A stretch of DNA of 63,464 bases. Origin: JAGOMW01 sp964596675 (GTDB lineage: Bacteria; Patescibacteriota; Gracilibacteria; BD1-5; UBA2023). Below the pieces are notes generated by a model. The model saw nothing but the letters and a program-made list of their open reading frames with translations, was not told the origin of the DNA and ran no database searches. Made by a program: the position numbers and the translations under genes. How positions within the stretch are numbered: the stretch's first letter is position 1; each line of letters starts with the position of its first letter. The stretch covers positions 1 to 63,464 of the forward strand of contig CAZQUZ010000008.1 of assembly GCA_964596675.1 (NCBI GenBank). The letters are read 5' to 3'. This document shows positions 53,580 through 63,444 of this stretch, in pieces.

Positions 53580-54671
53580 ATGTTCGACCTTTCTAAAATT
53601 GAAGCTGCTGTGAACCAGATTTCTGCTGAGAAAAAAATCGATAAAAAACGTCTCGTCGAGATCATCGAGCACGCTATCAAAACTGCCTATAAAAAAGACT
53701 ACGCCTCGAAAGATGCGAATGTAAACGTCCACCTCGATATATCGACTGGCTCTGTCGAGATTTCTGTCGAGAAGACGATCGTCGAGACAGTAGAGGACTC
53801 AGATATCGAGATTTCTCTCGAAGATGTCGGTGGTGAAGAGTCTGGATTCTCTATCGGAGATACGGTCGAGATCGACGTATCCGATGAAGTCCTGAACTCA
53901 GAAGGTTTCGGACGTATCGCATCACAGGCTGCGAAGCAAGTCATCGTACAGAAAATCCAGGAAACTGAAAAAGAAAAACTCTATCACCTCTTTAAGGATA
54001 AAGAAGACACTGTCGTGAATCTCCGTGTCGAACTCGTGGAGAAAAATCGTGTGGTATTTGATTATAATGGGAACCAGGTCGTCCTCCCGAAATCTGAGCA
54101 AAATAGCAAAGATAAGTATACTCCTGGTCAGCGCATGTACCTCTACGTACGTAAGGTGGAGATCGATCCAGAGCTCGGACCTCGCGTCGTCCTCTCTCGT
54201 AAGGATAAGGAGCTCGTGGTAAAACTATTCGAGATGAATACTCCAGAGCTCGAAGAGGGTACAGTCGAGATCGTCTCTATCGCTCGTATGGCAGGCGTGA
54301 AGACGAAGATCATCGTCGCTTCTGACGAGGAAGATGTCGACCCAGCAGGATGTCTCATCGGACCAAAGGGTATGCGCGTCCGTGGTATCGTGGATGAACT
54401 CTTCGGGGAGAAGATAGACATCATAAACTATACGACTGACCAGCGTGAGATGGTACGCCGAGCACTCATCCCTGGTACCGTCGAGGAGATCACTATCGAC
54501 GAGGAGAACACACTCATCCGCGCTACAGTAAAAGATGATGAGAAAGCAAAAGTACTCGGGCGTGGTGGTACAAATATCAATATCGCATGAGACCTTCTCG
54601 GATATCGTATCTCTCTCACGACGATCGAAGGAAAAGAAGTGGATCCGAAAGATGAAGTAAATGAAGCATAA
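53580..54671 (+). CDS. nusA: Transcription termination/antitermination factor NusA
   Basis: A 363-residue NusA: N-terminal RNA-polymerase-binding domain (LSKIEAAVNQISAEKKIDKK), S1 domain (FGRIASQAAKQVIVQKIQE), KH1 and KH2 (MAGVKTKIIVA, DPAGCLIGPKGMRVRGIV, DEKAKVLGRGGTNINIAGDL with Gly from UGA). No C-terminal acidic repeats, so it is the short form. It is the only gene of the usual nusA-infB operon here. Confidence 0.95.
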
Positions 54672-54715
54672 ATTATGAGTGTTTTAGAGAATATCTTCCT
54701 ACGTCTCTAGTCATC

Positions 54716-54748
54716 AAAAAACTCTCCAAATTTGGAGAGTTTTTTTGA
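54716..54748. terminator. Bidirectional terminator after nusA
   Basis: AAAAACTCTCCAAA/TTTGGAGAGTTTTT palindrome with T-tracts, between nusA and the convergent surface gene. Confidence 0.85.
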
Positions 54749-56065
54749 TTATTGTGTGAGTCCTGGTGGAGGATTCGCTGTCATACGAGGATCACTTTCG
54801 ATGATCACAGAATAATTATCATATCCATTTTTTACAGATTTCGTCGGCACCTTTCCATCATATGTACGGAAGTAGTTCCAGTCATATGCAAATGATGATA
54901 TATATGTACAGTTTGTTTCACTAAATGGACAGATTGCTGGGGATTTTGCAGAACCACCGATAGTGTTTCGTGAGATGACACTTCCGAGGATATAAAGCTG
55001 ATTCTTCGGAAGCTGTGTGAGCTCGGCAGTAGTATCATTATAGATGTTTGCCGATGATTCACCAGAATATACAGTACCCTCAGCGATGAGTGATGCATAG
55101 ATATTTTTTACATCTCCTCGGATATAGATATTTCCTCATTTTCCAGCAGCATCTTTTATCGCGATCAGTGCTTTTGGTGTAGTACCATTCGCTACATCTC
55201 CTGTGATGATGATATCACCACCCTCGACGATAAGTGCACGATTCGATCCGATATTCGATGCATTTACTTTATTTACTACAAAATCATATCCACTATTCTT
55301 ATAGTATACGACCCCATTGAGATTCTTGGTGGTTGTATTAATCGTATTGACCTGTGTGCTACTTCGTGTAATCAGTGATACATTTTTTCTTACCGTATTT
55401 ATCATAGATGTAGTATTTACAGCATCGAATTTTGTACCGAGTGCATACTCGGTATCGAATGATTTTGCACCACCAATATTTCAGAGAATCTTTACACGAT
55501 TTCTAAATTCTGCCGTCATACCACCGAATGGGAGATATCCACCACTATTACTCCATGCATATCCAGTGAATGTCTGAGTACCCGGTATATAGGCTACGCC
55601 AGAATAAGTTGCATCCTGTGCTACAAATTCTATCATACCACCAGTATCACTCCAAGCAGCTCCATCAACTTGCCATGGAGTCATGACATTCATATTTGCT
55701 GGTGGGATGATATCTCATTTTATTATAGTAAACCAGCCCATCGTCTCAGAGAAAAAACTTCCCGTAAGCGTCTGATATGGTAATGTAGTCGTATCTAGAT
55801 AGAGTCATGATCCCCCGACAGTCGCCTCCTCTGTAGCAGCTATGAGAGTAATCTTCCCAAAATTTCCTCCTGCAGGTGTCTGGTCAAATACGCCTAAAAC
55901 ATGGGGATTACCATATGTACCGACAAGATTCAGAAATGCTGTAGCAAAAGAAGCCGCAGAGCTCGGGAAAATCCCAGACAGACCAGCAGCGAGTCCGAGG
56001 AGTGAACCCAGAAAAGCAGCTGTATACATGTGTGGCATATGAACATGTTTGTGGATATTCTTCAT
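54749..56065 (-). CDS. Large secreted surface protein (438 aa)
   Basis: Signal peptide (MYTAAFLGSLLGLAAGLSG) and then a long Gly/Asn/Thr-rich region of beta repeats: FTGYAWSNSGGYLPFGGMTA, SDTGGMIEFVAQDATYSG, NIYIRGDVKNIYASLIAEG, LYILGSVISRNTIGG. UGA glycines in several places. The start ATG 56065 has basic residues before the helix. Probably a structural or adhesive surface protein; unrecognised family. Confidence 0.68.
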
Positions 56066-56152
56066 AAAAAGAAAGTGAAAAAATGAAATACACTCTTAGA
56101 ATATCATAATCAAAAAAATTTTGCAAATTTTAGAGTGATTTTTTTATTAGCC

Positions 56153-56842
56153 CTATAAATCGCTATGAATAATATCACAAAAACGCTCTATCCCAGCATA
56201 GTCAGAAAAAAACTCATACGACCATCCATATGACTGTATCACAGATTCTACAATATGCCTCTGATCGAAGCCAAACTCTATCACCATACGACTCATATGT
56301 ACCTCTCTGTTTTTTATCTGTGCGAATAATCTCTCATACAGTTCAAATCCGGTCTCTCCTCATCCAAAAAGTGCCATCTTCGGCTCAAAGCGCGTATCTG
56401 GACTCATATGTTCCCAGTCTTCCCCTCTGATATAGGGGAGATTCGTGAGGAAGAGGGTGTTAGCTGGATGGTGAATGGATGATGCGAGAGGCAGCTCCGA
56501 GATGAGATCCGAGAGGATGAACTCTGCTTTTTTCTCTGGGAAATGTGTACGAAAATTCGCCTCCGCGACCGCGAGAGCACCCTCAGAAATATCGAGAAAT
56601 ATCACCTCATCCACGAGGTCAGCGACAGATGTACCGATGATACCAGACCCACAGCCGATATCAACTACTTTCGCGAATTTTCACGATTTTATGATATCTC
56701 GCGCTCTCCGTACGAGCGACTCTGTCTCGAGACGTGGGATGAGGACATCTGGAGTGACACTATATTCTCGTCCAAAAAAATTCACCTTTCCAGTGATGTA
56801 TTCTATTGGGTAATCGGGATGTTTTTTGAGTTCTTGTTCCAT
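56153..56842 (-). CDS. prmC: Release factor glutamine methyltransferase
   Basis: A 229-residue HemK/PrmC enzyme, which methylates the Gln of GGQ in release factors, here RF1. The SAM motif is VVDIGCGSGIIGTS, and the catalytic NPPY is NLPYI (FLTNLPYIRGED). IPRLETESLV is also family-typical. It lacks the N-terminal helical bundle (usual length about 280), starting right at EYITGKVNFFGREY. One UGA in the SAM part and one at GGGETGF. Confidence 0.88.
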
Positions 56843-57034
56843 AATTTGCTTCTTTGTTTTGGTGAATTTTCAGATTTTATCCGCAAAGGTTTGTATAAAA
56901 ATCGAAACTGTCTGACGAGTATGGAACGAGGAGTTTTTCGATTTTAGGAAACCGAGCGGAAAGAAAATCGAAAATGAGACAACTAAAAGAAGAACTTTTT
57001 GGTACTTTTTAGTTATAAAAAGTACGTATACGAC

Positions 57035-57799
57035 TTATGCATTATCGAATGATTTTTTCGAGAAGACCCACGACCCAAAAAAGAGAATGATACCAATATA
57101 CACTGCTACGAGCGCAAATGCTATATACCAAGTCGAGATATCTATCGGTGCAGTAGTCGCGACATAGTTTTTCAGATTGAGAGATTCGAGATTCGGGAAG
57201 AGAGTGAGTATGCCCTTCCCCATATAGCCCATCATCGGGCTCCCATCCCATCGAGCATAGTCGAGCATCGTGTATCCACCGTGTCCGATGATATAGCTCG
57301 ATATCGTGAGGAACATAGCGATTATCGGTGAGGTAAATGTCGAAAAGAAAAGGATGAGTGCGAGGAGTGCGAATAACTTCAGGAGGATACCGAGAAGTGC
57401 TGGGAAGATGAGTGGGTCGAGACTAAAGGCTTTGAGCTTTAGGAGGAGGATAAGGAGGACAGACTGGAATATGAGCATCCCGATGATGACGACTGCGAAT
57501 CCGATGAACTTCCCGAGGAAGATAGCATGACGTGGCACCGGCTTCGACAGCATGAGGAATATCGTCCGTCCCTCTATCTCACGCGCGATCATACTCCCTC
57601 CGAGAAAGAGGATAACTGAGAAACCTGTAATCTCGATAAATGAAAGTCCAAAATCATACATCATCCGCTCGAGCTCACCGAGTGCGAGCGTCTCGAGTGC
57701 GAATGAGATGAGGATAAATATCACTCCGAGAAACAGGATAACTGAGAAAAATTTATTTCTGATAAGTTCACGGATAGTGTTTTGTGCGATGGTAAACAT
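57035..57799 (-). CDS. ABC-2 type permease
   Basis: A 254-residue six-helix membrane protein of the ABC-2 family: TIRELIRNKFFSVILFLGVIF at the N-terminus, AREIEGRTIFLMLSKPVPRHA in the coupling helix, and the long C-terminal helices. No ATPase gene is adjacent. The start is ATG 57799, after which the sequence fits the family. It lies 19 bases from nusB on the same strand. No UGA codons are used. Confidence 0.8.
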   Translation of the reverse strand: MFTIAQNTIRELIRNKFFSVILFLGVIFILISFALETLALGELERMMYDFGLSFIEITGFSVILFLGGSMIAREIEGRTIFLMLSKPVPRHAIFLGKFIGFAVVIIGMLIFQSVLLILLLKLKAFSLDPLIFPALLGILLKLFALLALILFFSTFTSPIIAMFLTISSYIIGHGGYTMLDYARWDGSPMMGYMGKGILTLFPNLESLNLKNYVATTAPIDISTWYIAFALVAVYIGIILFFGSWVFSKKSFDNA

Positions 57800-57818
57800 A
57801 TGAGTGAAAGTTACACAT

Positions 57819-58280
57819 TTAAGAAAAAATACGGAAATCATTTTTTACTGTCTTTGTATCGAGCGTGTCGCGTTTTTTCAGAAATGTGGAAAGTGCTCCA
57901 TTGATAAACATACGCCCCTGATCATCGGAGAATCGTTTCGCGAGCTCGATGGCTTCATTGAGACTGACGGCATCTGGGATATCGAATCCCCTCTCATAGA
58001 GCATCTCTGTGAGTGCGATCATGATGATAAGGATATGCATGACAGGGATAGTCGCGAGGTCGAACTTTGGCGCGAGGAGACTCACTATAGCTATGAGCTC
58101 TGCCTCATGCGCGAGGATAGACGCCTCCATCGTATCGACATATGGGAGCTCGAGGTAGTCCACTCCACTCTCATCGAAGTACGATGCGATAAATGCCTCA
58201 CGAGAAAAACCTGACCGAAGCTCAGTGCGCGAGTAGAGGCTTTGGAGGAGAAATTCACGACTCCGACGACGAGAAACCAT
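57819..58280 (-). CDS. nusB: Transcription antitermination protein NusB
   Basis: A 153-residue NusB-fold protein. SRRRSREFLLQSLYSRTEL is the RNA-binding N-terminal helix; PVMHILIIMIALTEMLYERG, VSLNEAIELAKRFSDDQG and FINGALSTFLKKRD are characteristic. NusB works with NusA and S10 in rRNA antitermination. No UGA in the gene. It ends the minus-strand run before the terminator at 58361. Confidence 0.9.
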   Translation of the reverse strand: MVSRRRSREFLLQSLYSRTELRSGFSREAFIASYFDESGVDYLELPYVDTMEASILAHEAELIAIVSLLAPKFDLATIPVMHILIIMIALTEMLYERGFDIPDAVSLNEAIELAKRFSDDQGRMFINGALSTFLKKRDTLDTKTVKNDFRIFS

Positions 58281-58360
58281 AGAAAGATAGATAATTTTCG
58301 AGATTATAGTGAAAAAGTGGGAAAAAGCGAGCTAAATATCATTAAATAAGTGCTCTTTAC

Positions 58361-58395
58361 AATAAAAAAACACCCGTATAGGTGTTTTTTTATTG
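58361..58395. terminator. Bidirectional terminator
   Basis: Fifteen-base perfect arms CAATAAAAAAACACC/GGTGTTTTTTTATTG around CGTAT, after the small basic gene at 58407. Confidence 0.85.
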
Positions 58396-58406
58396 TATGC
58401 AAATTA

Positions 58407-58643
58407 TTATGCACGGATTTTTGTCGGAGTTGCCCCTTTTCCAGTGCGGACTGAAAATACCTTTTTTCCCTTATACTCACCAGTGATCGGCGAAGCAAAG
58501 TGTGAGAGGGCAACTGCATCTCCCTGTGCATTATACTGGAGAGAGACACCATTGAGGAGGCGTTTAGCATTGAGGCGTACCCATGCAGCGTATCGCTTTT
58601 TTCCGCGAACTTTCGAGAGTTGCTGTGGAGGAGAGATTGTCAT
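58407..58643 (-). CDS. Small basic protein, possibly a Cys-less bL32-like ribosomal protein
   Basis: A 78-residue basic protein at the end of the ribosomal run. RGKKRYAAWVRLNAKRL and ITGEYKGKKVFSVR faintly resemble the ends of bL32 (the KRxxxW start and the GxYxGKxV end), but the zinc cysteines are absent and the match is weak. No UGA codons. Its place next to L27 favours a ribosomal role. Confidence 0.5.
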   Translation of the reverse strand: MTISPPQQLSKVRGKKRYAAWVRLNAKRLLNGVSLQYNAQGDAVALSHFASPITGEYKGKKVFSVRTGKGATPTKIRA

Positions 58644-58708
58644 ACTATTGTAGTTAGAGGTTAACGGTAGGAAGTATAGATATAACTAGACTTCTCAGTT
58701 ATAAAAAG

Positions 58709-58981
58709 TTATGCGACGTTCACGTAAATATCGCGATATACACGGCCATCAAAACGTACACGACGTTTTTCCTGGAATGATACCATACCATCACGTACTG
58801 CGAAGAGAGTGAAGTCAGCACCTTGCTCGACTCCATTTCCTGGCCAGAAAGTGTTTCCCTTCTGACGGACGATGATGTTTCCAGAGAGAGCTGGTTGTCC
58901 ACCATAGATTTTTACGCCAAGTCTTTTGGCTTGTGAATCACGACCATTGGCGGTCGATCACATCGCTTTTTTATGAGCCAT
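58709..58981 (-). CDS. rpmA: 50S ribosomal protein L27
   Basis: A 90-residue bL27: AHKKAMGSTANGRDSQAKRL, KIYGGQPALSGNIIVRQKGN, FWPGNGVEQGADFTLFA. One Gly in the N-terminal tail that reaches the peptidyl transferase centre is encoded by UGA. The usual N-terminal extension before AHKK is absent. Confidence 0.95.
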
Positions 58982-59028
58982 AATTGAGTGTTTAGAATTT
59001 TAGAATTTTTAGGGAGCGAAGCAGACTA

Positions 59029-59484
59029 CTACTTATTATTTGCATAGCGAGCGAAGGCTTTATTTGCCTCAGCCATCTTATAGACATCGAGCTTTTTCTT
59101 TACTGCGACACCCGTCTCAGTAGCTGCATCGATGAGTTCCTGTGCGAGGAAGTGACAAAAATCTTTTCCACTTTTTCCACGAGCTGCCCCGAGGATCCAG
59201 CGAGCAGCGAGAGCGAATGAACGTCCTGCTGGCACTTCTGTAGGCACCTGGAAGATAGCGCCACCGACGCGTTTTGGACGACATTCGATTTTTGGAGCTA
59301 CATTATCGATAGCTTTATCGAAGACCTCTTCTGGATTCGTATATCCCTTTTCACGGAGGATATCGAAAGTAGAATTGATAATCTTTTGTGCGAGAGTTTT
59401 CTTTCATTCTTTCATGACATAGTTCACGAACTTTTTGAGGCGTTCGTTTTGTGTCGAGAATGATACACTTCCTTTGGTACTCAT
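59029..59484 (-). CDS. rpsG: 30S ribosomal protein S7
   Basis: A 151-residue uS7: VNYVMKEGKKTLAQKII (Gly from UGA), NVAPKIECRPKRVGGAIFQV, EVPAGRSFALAARWILGAAR and NKAFARYANNK. It nucleates the 30S head and follows S12 in the transcription order. Confidence 0.96.
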
Positions 59485-59562
59485 AATGATTAGTTTAATA
59501 GTTTAATAGTTTTTTGGTTAATAGATGTAGGAAAGAGAGGATATCAATCTCCTACTAACGTA

Positions 59563-59982
59563 CTACTTTTTTGCTTTTGGCTTTTTTGCTCCGTAGAGTG
59601 AACGAGACTGTCCACGCTTATCGACACCCTGACAGTCGAGAAGACCACGTACGATATGGTATCGTACACCTGGTAAGTCCTTCACACGACCTCCACGAAT
59701 CATGACGACTGAGTGCTCTTGGAGATTGTGCCCCTCACCTCCGATGTATGAGATGACCTCATAACCGTTCGTAAGACGAACCTTTGCTACCTTTCGGAGC
59801 GCTGAGTTTGGCTTCTTTGGAGTACTTGTGTACACCTTGAGACACACGCCACGACGCTGTGGAGCTGCGAGAGGAGAAAGCTCTTTCTTCAGAGAGTTTT
59901 TATTAAACTGAAGTGCTGGAGACTTACTCTTGCGAGTTGGGTCTTTACGCTTTTTACGAACAAGTTGATTGATAGTAGTCAT
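59563..59982 (-). CDS. rpsL: 30S ribosomal protein S12
   Basis: A 139-residue uS12: TINQLVRKKRKDPTRKSKSP, PQRRGVCLKVYTSTPKKPNS, GGEGHNLQEHSVVMIRGGRV, KDLPGVRYHIVRGLLDC. The Lys in PKKPNS and the Asp in KDLPGV region are intact, so no obvious streptomycin-resistance change. No UGA codons. Confidence 0.97.
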   Translation of the reverse strand: MTTINQLVRKKRKDPTRKSKSPALQFNKNSLKKELSPLAAPQRRGVCLKVYTSTPKKPNSALRKVAKVRLTNGYEVISYIGGEGHNLQEHSVVMIRGGRVKDLPGVRYHIVRGLLDCQGVDKRGQSRSLYGAKKPKAKK

Positions 59983-60017
59983 AATTGGATATTAGAAGTT
60001 GTGCGAGTGGAAATATT

Positions 60018-60413
60018 TTAACGTTTAGACCATGATCCAGACTTACGAGCCTTATGGAGACCTGGTTTCTTACGCTCTACCTGACGAGCATCTCGAGTGA
60101 GAAATCCAGCACCCTTCAGTGCCTTTCGGAGATTCTCATCCACGACGACGAGTGCACGAGCGACTGCATGGCGGATAGCCTGTGCCTGTGCTGACTCTCC
60201 AGATCCAGATACCTGGATATCAAAATGGAAAGACTCATATACTCCCGCTGTTTTAAGAGGTGCATAGATAAGAGAAAAGAGGTCTGATCTCTTTACATAT
60301 GACTCGAGGGGCATACCGTTTGCGGTATTTGTACCCTTGCCCTTATAGAGACGGATTTCAGCGACTGCTGTCTTACGACGACCGACCGCATATGCGTATT
60401 TTGCTTCTGACAT
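60018..60413 (-). CDS. rpsI: 30S ribosomal protein S9
   Basis: A 131-residue uS9 ending in the conserved basic tail SGSWSKR, whose last Arg contacts P-site tRNA. YAYAVGRRKTAVAEIRLYKG, AQAIRHAVARALVVVDENLR and GFLTRDARQVERKKPGLHKA are all typical. Follows L13, the usual pair. No UGA. Confidence 0.97.
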   Translation of the reverse strand: MSEAKYAYAVGRRKTAVAEIRLYKGKGTNTANGMPLESYVKRSDLFSLIYAPLKTAGVYESFHFDIQVSGSGESAQAQAIRHAVARALVVVDENLRKALKGAGFLTRDARQVERKKPGLHKARKSGSWSKR

Positions 60414-60437
60414 AAAGATAAATGAGATTAAAACGTA

Positions 60438-60869
60438 TTAGAGAGTGATAGTTTCAGGTTTCTGAGCTTCGAATTCATGAGTTGTACCGACGACGAGCTT
60501 GATGCGCTTTTTCATACCATCAGCCAGACGATTTTTCGGGAGCATCCCTTCGATCGCATGACGAAGCATGTGTGTAGGATTCTTTACCTTCATCTTTCCG
60601 AATGGAGTCTCCTTCAGACCACCCATGTACTGAGAATGTGTGCGGTACATTTTCTGTGCTTCTTTCGTACCAGTCACAGTGATTTTATCAGCATTCAGGA
60701 TGACGATATTCGCACCGTTATCGATATGAGGTGTATAGTCTACACGATCTCGACCAGAGATGAGACGAGCGAGTGACGTAGCGACACGACCGAGATTTTT
60801 CCCAGCGACATCGACGACGTACCATTTACGTTCATTTCCGAGGATTTGTTTTGCGACAAGAGTTTTCAT
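60438..60869 (-). CDS. rplM: 50S ribosomal protein L13
   Basis: A 143-residue uL13: KWYVVDVAGKNLGRVATSLA, DRVDYTPHIDNGANIVILNA, KITVTGTKEAQKMYRTHSQY, HMLRHAIEGMLPKNRL. Early assembly protein, paired with S9. No UGA. Confidence 0.97.
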   Translation of the reverse strand: MKTLVAKQILGNERKWYVVDVAGKNLGRVATSLARLISGRDRVDYTPHIDNGANIVILNADKITVTGTKEAQKMYRTHSQYMGGLKETPFGKMKVKNPTHMLRHAIEGMLPKNRLADGMKKRIKLVVGTTHEFEAQKPETITL

Positions 60870-60959
60870 AGTTGATTTTATAATGTGGATAAGGCTGAAG
60901 TTTATAAGGTTTAGGTTTCTATAACTTTATAAACTGTAGAAACCTTGGGGTGAAATGAG

Positions 60960-61319
60960 TTATACGAGTTCGATTTTTACGAGCTTCGCAGCGTCTCCAT
61001 CTCGATACTTGATAGGGATGATACGAGTGTATCCACCTTTCATTTCGCTGTATTTCTGTGCGAGCGCGAGGAGTGAGACACTTGCCTCTTTCGTGAAGAG
61101 CTCAGCACTTACCATACGGATTTTATTGTACTCAGTATGAGGACCTTTTGCGACTTCGATGAGACGATGTGCGAGAGGCTCGATAGCGAGGGCACGTTTC
61201 TCAGTCGTCTGGAGAGACTTGTGAGTGAAAAGTCCTGTAAGGAGATTTCGGATAACTGCCTTACGGTGGCTACTATCTTTTCCATTGAGGTGACGATGTT
61301 TTTTGACTCGGTGGCGCAT
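60960..61319 (-). CDS. rplQ: 50S ribosomal protein L17
   Basis: A 119-residue bL17: MRHRVKKHRHLNGKDSSHRK, AVIRNLLTGLFTHKSLQTTE, KRALAIEPLAHRLIEVAKGP, GGYTRIIPIKYRDGDAAKLV. Follows rpoA as in the alpha operon. No UGA. Confidence 0.97.
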   Translation of the reverse strand: MRHRVKKHRHLNGKDSSHRKAVIRNLLTGLFTHKSLQTTEKRALAIEPLAHRLIEVAKGPHTEYNKIRMVSAELFTKEASVSLLALAQKYSEMKGGYTRIIPIKYRDGDAAKLVKIELV

Positions 61320-61365
61320 AATACGGTGGAATTATAAATTGAATGTTTGATAAGAGTGAGAGAGA

Positions 61366-62343
61366 CTAGTCATCTCAGAGGAGCTTGAGACCGCGACTGC
61401 GGAGAGCATCACGGACTTCTGTCATAGCCTTCTTTCCGAATCCTTTGATAGAAGAAAGTTTTGCTTCTGTACATTTTGTGAGCTGTTCGATAGAGAGGAT
61501 ATCTCAGTTGACGAGAGCATTGAGTGTACGAGGAGAGAGTCCCATGATTTCGATCGGAGTGTATGTCTCCTTCTCGAGATCAGCCTTGACCTCCATTTTT
61601 TCGCGCTCGATTACTTCTCGGATATCAGAGATAAATTCGCCACCTACCTGGAGCTTTTCTTCATTGAAGAGTGAGAAGTATGATTCGAGCATCTTACTCG
61701 AGAACTTCATGACTTCAGACGGAGACATGACGCCATTGGTGCGTACAGCTATCTCGAGTGAGTCGAGAGAAGTGAGCTCACCATAACGAGCGGTCTTTAC
61801 TTCGTATTTTACATTTTGGACTGGCGAGAAGTTCGCATCGAGGACGAGAACTTCGACATCTTCTTCACGCTTTTTGAGATCATCGATAGAGACATATCCG
61901 ACATTTTTCTCTACTCTGAGCTGCATGGAAAAATCAAATCCAGCATCAATCGTCGTAATGTAGCAATCAGGATTAAGGATTTCCACACCTGATGGACATT
62001 TGATATCTTCACCAGTGACGACACCACCTTTCTTTTTTGTGAGAGTGAGCCATTCGATATCAGTAGAATCTTTCTTTACGACGAGAGATTTTACATTGAG
62101 CATGATATCGAGGACAGATTCACGAACTCCAGGAAGCGTAGAGTACTCATGAGAAACACCCGAAATCTTAACACCAGTAACACGAGCACCAGGAATCGAT
62201 GAGAGGAGGACACGACGGAGAGAGTTTCCGAGAGTCACACCATATCCACTTGGAAGAGGTTCTATAATGAAGAGTTCTTCTGTAGCAGAGATGATTTCGC
62301 GACGAATTTTTGGAACTCCGATGACATTATGGAGGATATGCAT
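61366..62343 (-). CDS. rpoA: RNA polymerase alpha subunit
   Basis: A 325-residue RpoA. NTD dimerisation: EPLPSGYGVTLGNSLRRVLL, SSIPGARVTGVKI, EYSTLPGVRESVLDIMLNVK. CTD helix-hairpin-helix: TPIEIMGLSPRTLNALVNGD with Gly from UGA, KLSSIKGFGKKAMTEVRDAL, RSRGLKLLGDD with Gly from UGA. Normal length. It sits between S4 and L17. Confidence 0.97.
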
Positions 62344-62391
62344 AGTTCGAGGGAGAAGTAAGTAAGAAGAAACTGTGGACGAGCGGGGAGA

Positions 62392-63012
62392 TTATTTTGA
62401 GTAGAACTCGACGATACGCTGGACATCGATCATCTGGTCGAAGTCACCCTTTTCAGGAAGAGCCGTGACAGTGATAGAAAGTTTCTTTGGGTCTACAGTA
62501 AGCCAGCGAGAAGAAGTGATCTGAGCGGTAGAGTTCTTTGATGCAAATGACTGGAATTCTTCGACGAGAGTCTTATAGAGTGGAGACTCTTTCATGCGCT
62601 CCTTGAGAGTGATGACATCACCGATTTTGAGTTCAAATGATGGGACATTTACCTTTTTTCCATTTATGAGGAAGTGTGCGTGTCCGACTGTCTGACGAGC
62701 CTGCATAATAGTACGAGCGAAGTTCGCGCGGAATATCACGTTATCGAAGCGTCTCTCGAGGAGAGCGAGCATCGCCTCACCTGTCACGCCTGGTGCCTTT
62801 ACAGCACGAGCGTAGTAGCGAGAAAACTGTTTCTCTGTGAGACCAAACTGTCTTTTTGCAGCCTGCTTTTTACGGAGCTGGACACCAAACTCAGAGAGCT
62901 TTCCAGCACGTTTCACCTTACGGTGATTATCTTCGAGATTGTATTTTTCTGTACCGAAAAGGTTGTATCCTTCGCGACGACAGAGCTTCATTTTAGGTCC
63001 AGTATAACGCAT
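62392..63012 (-). CDS. rpsD: 30S ribosomal protein S4
   Basis: A 206-residue uS4: MRYTGPKMKLCRREGYNLFG, EKQFSRYYARAVKAPGVTGE, LLERRFDNVIFRANFARTIM, QARQTVGHAHFLINGKKVNV (S4 domain). Binds 16S early and can act in antitermination. No UGA. Confidence 0.97.
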   Translation of the reverse strand: MRYTGPKMKLCRREGYNLFGTEKYNLEDNHRKVKRAGKLSEFGVQLRKKQAAKRQFGLTEKQFSRYYARAVKAPGVTGEAMLALLERRFDNVIFRANFARTIMQARQTVGHAHFLINGKKVNVPSFELKIGDVITLKERMKESPLYKTLVEEFQSFASKNSTAQITSSRWLTVDPKKLSITVTALPEKGDFDQMIDVQRIVEFYSK

Positions 63013-63051
63013 AAAGTGGGAGTTAGAGATTTAGTTTTAGGGAGATTGTTT

Positions 63052-63444
63052 TTAGAGCTTACGTGCCTTACGTTTGCGGCAACCATTGTGTGGAACTGGA
63101 GTGATATCATAGATACCGATGAGTTCGACTCCGGCGTTTATCACACCACGGATAGCCTGCTCTCGACCTGCTCCGATACCCTTCACATAGACATGAGCCT
63201 TCTCTACATTATGGAGAGTCTTTGCCTTGCTGACTGCATTTTCACTCGTGATTTGAGCGGCATATGGAGTTGCTTCGCGAGCACCCTTGAATCCTGAGCT
63301 TCCACCTGTAGCCCATGTGAGAACCTGACCAGAAAGATCAGACACGACGACGTGAGTGTTATTGAGTGTAGCTGTGATGCTGACGATCACTTCAGGGACA
63401 TTCTTACGAGTTTTTTTCGAGCGACGGAGTGTAGCTTTTGCCAT
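63052..63444 (-). CDS. rpsK: 30S ribosomal protein S11
   Basis: A 130-residue uS11: VIVSITATLNNTHVVVSDLS, GQVLTWATGGSSGFKGAREA, TPYAAQITSENAVSKAKTLH, ITPVPHNGCRKRKARKL. First complete gene of the run; its upstream neighbours (S13 expected) are outside the window. No UGA. Confidence 0.97.
   Translation of the reverse strand: MAKATLRRSKKTRKNVPEVIVSITATLNNTHVVVSDLSGQVLTWATGGSSGFKGAREATPYAAQITSENAVSKAKTLHNVEKAHVYVKGIGAGREQAIRGVINAGVELIGIYDITPVPHNGCRKRKARKL

Noticed and set aside
62674..63297. Long frame antisense to S4 and S11
   Set aside because: It covers two unmistakable ribosomal proteins on the other strand and is a shadow of their codon use.
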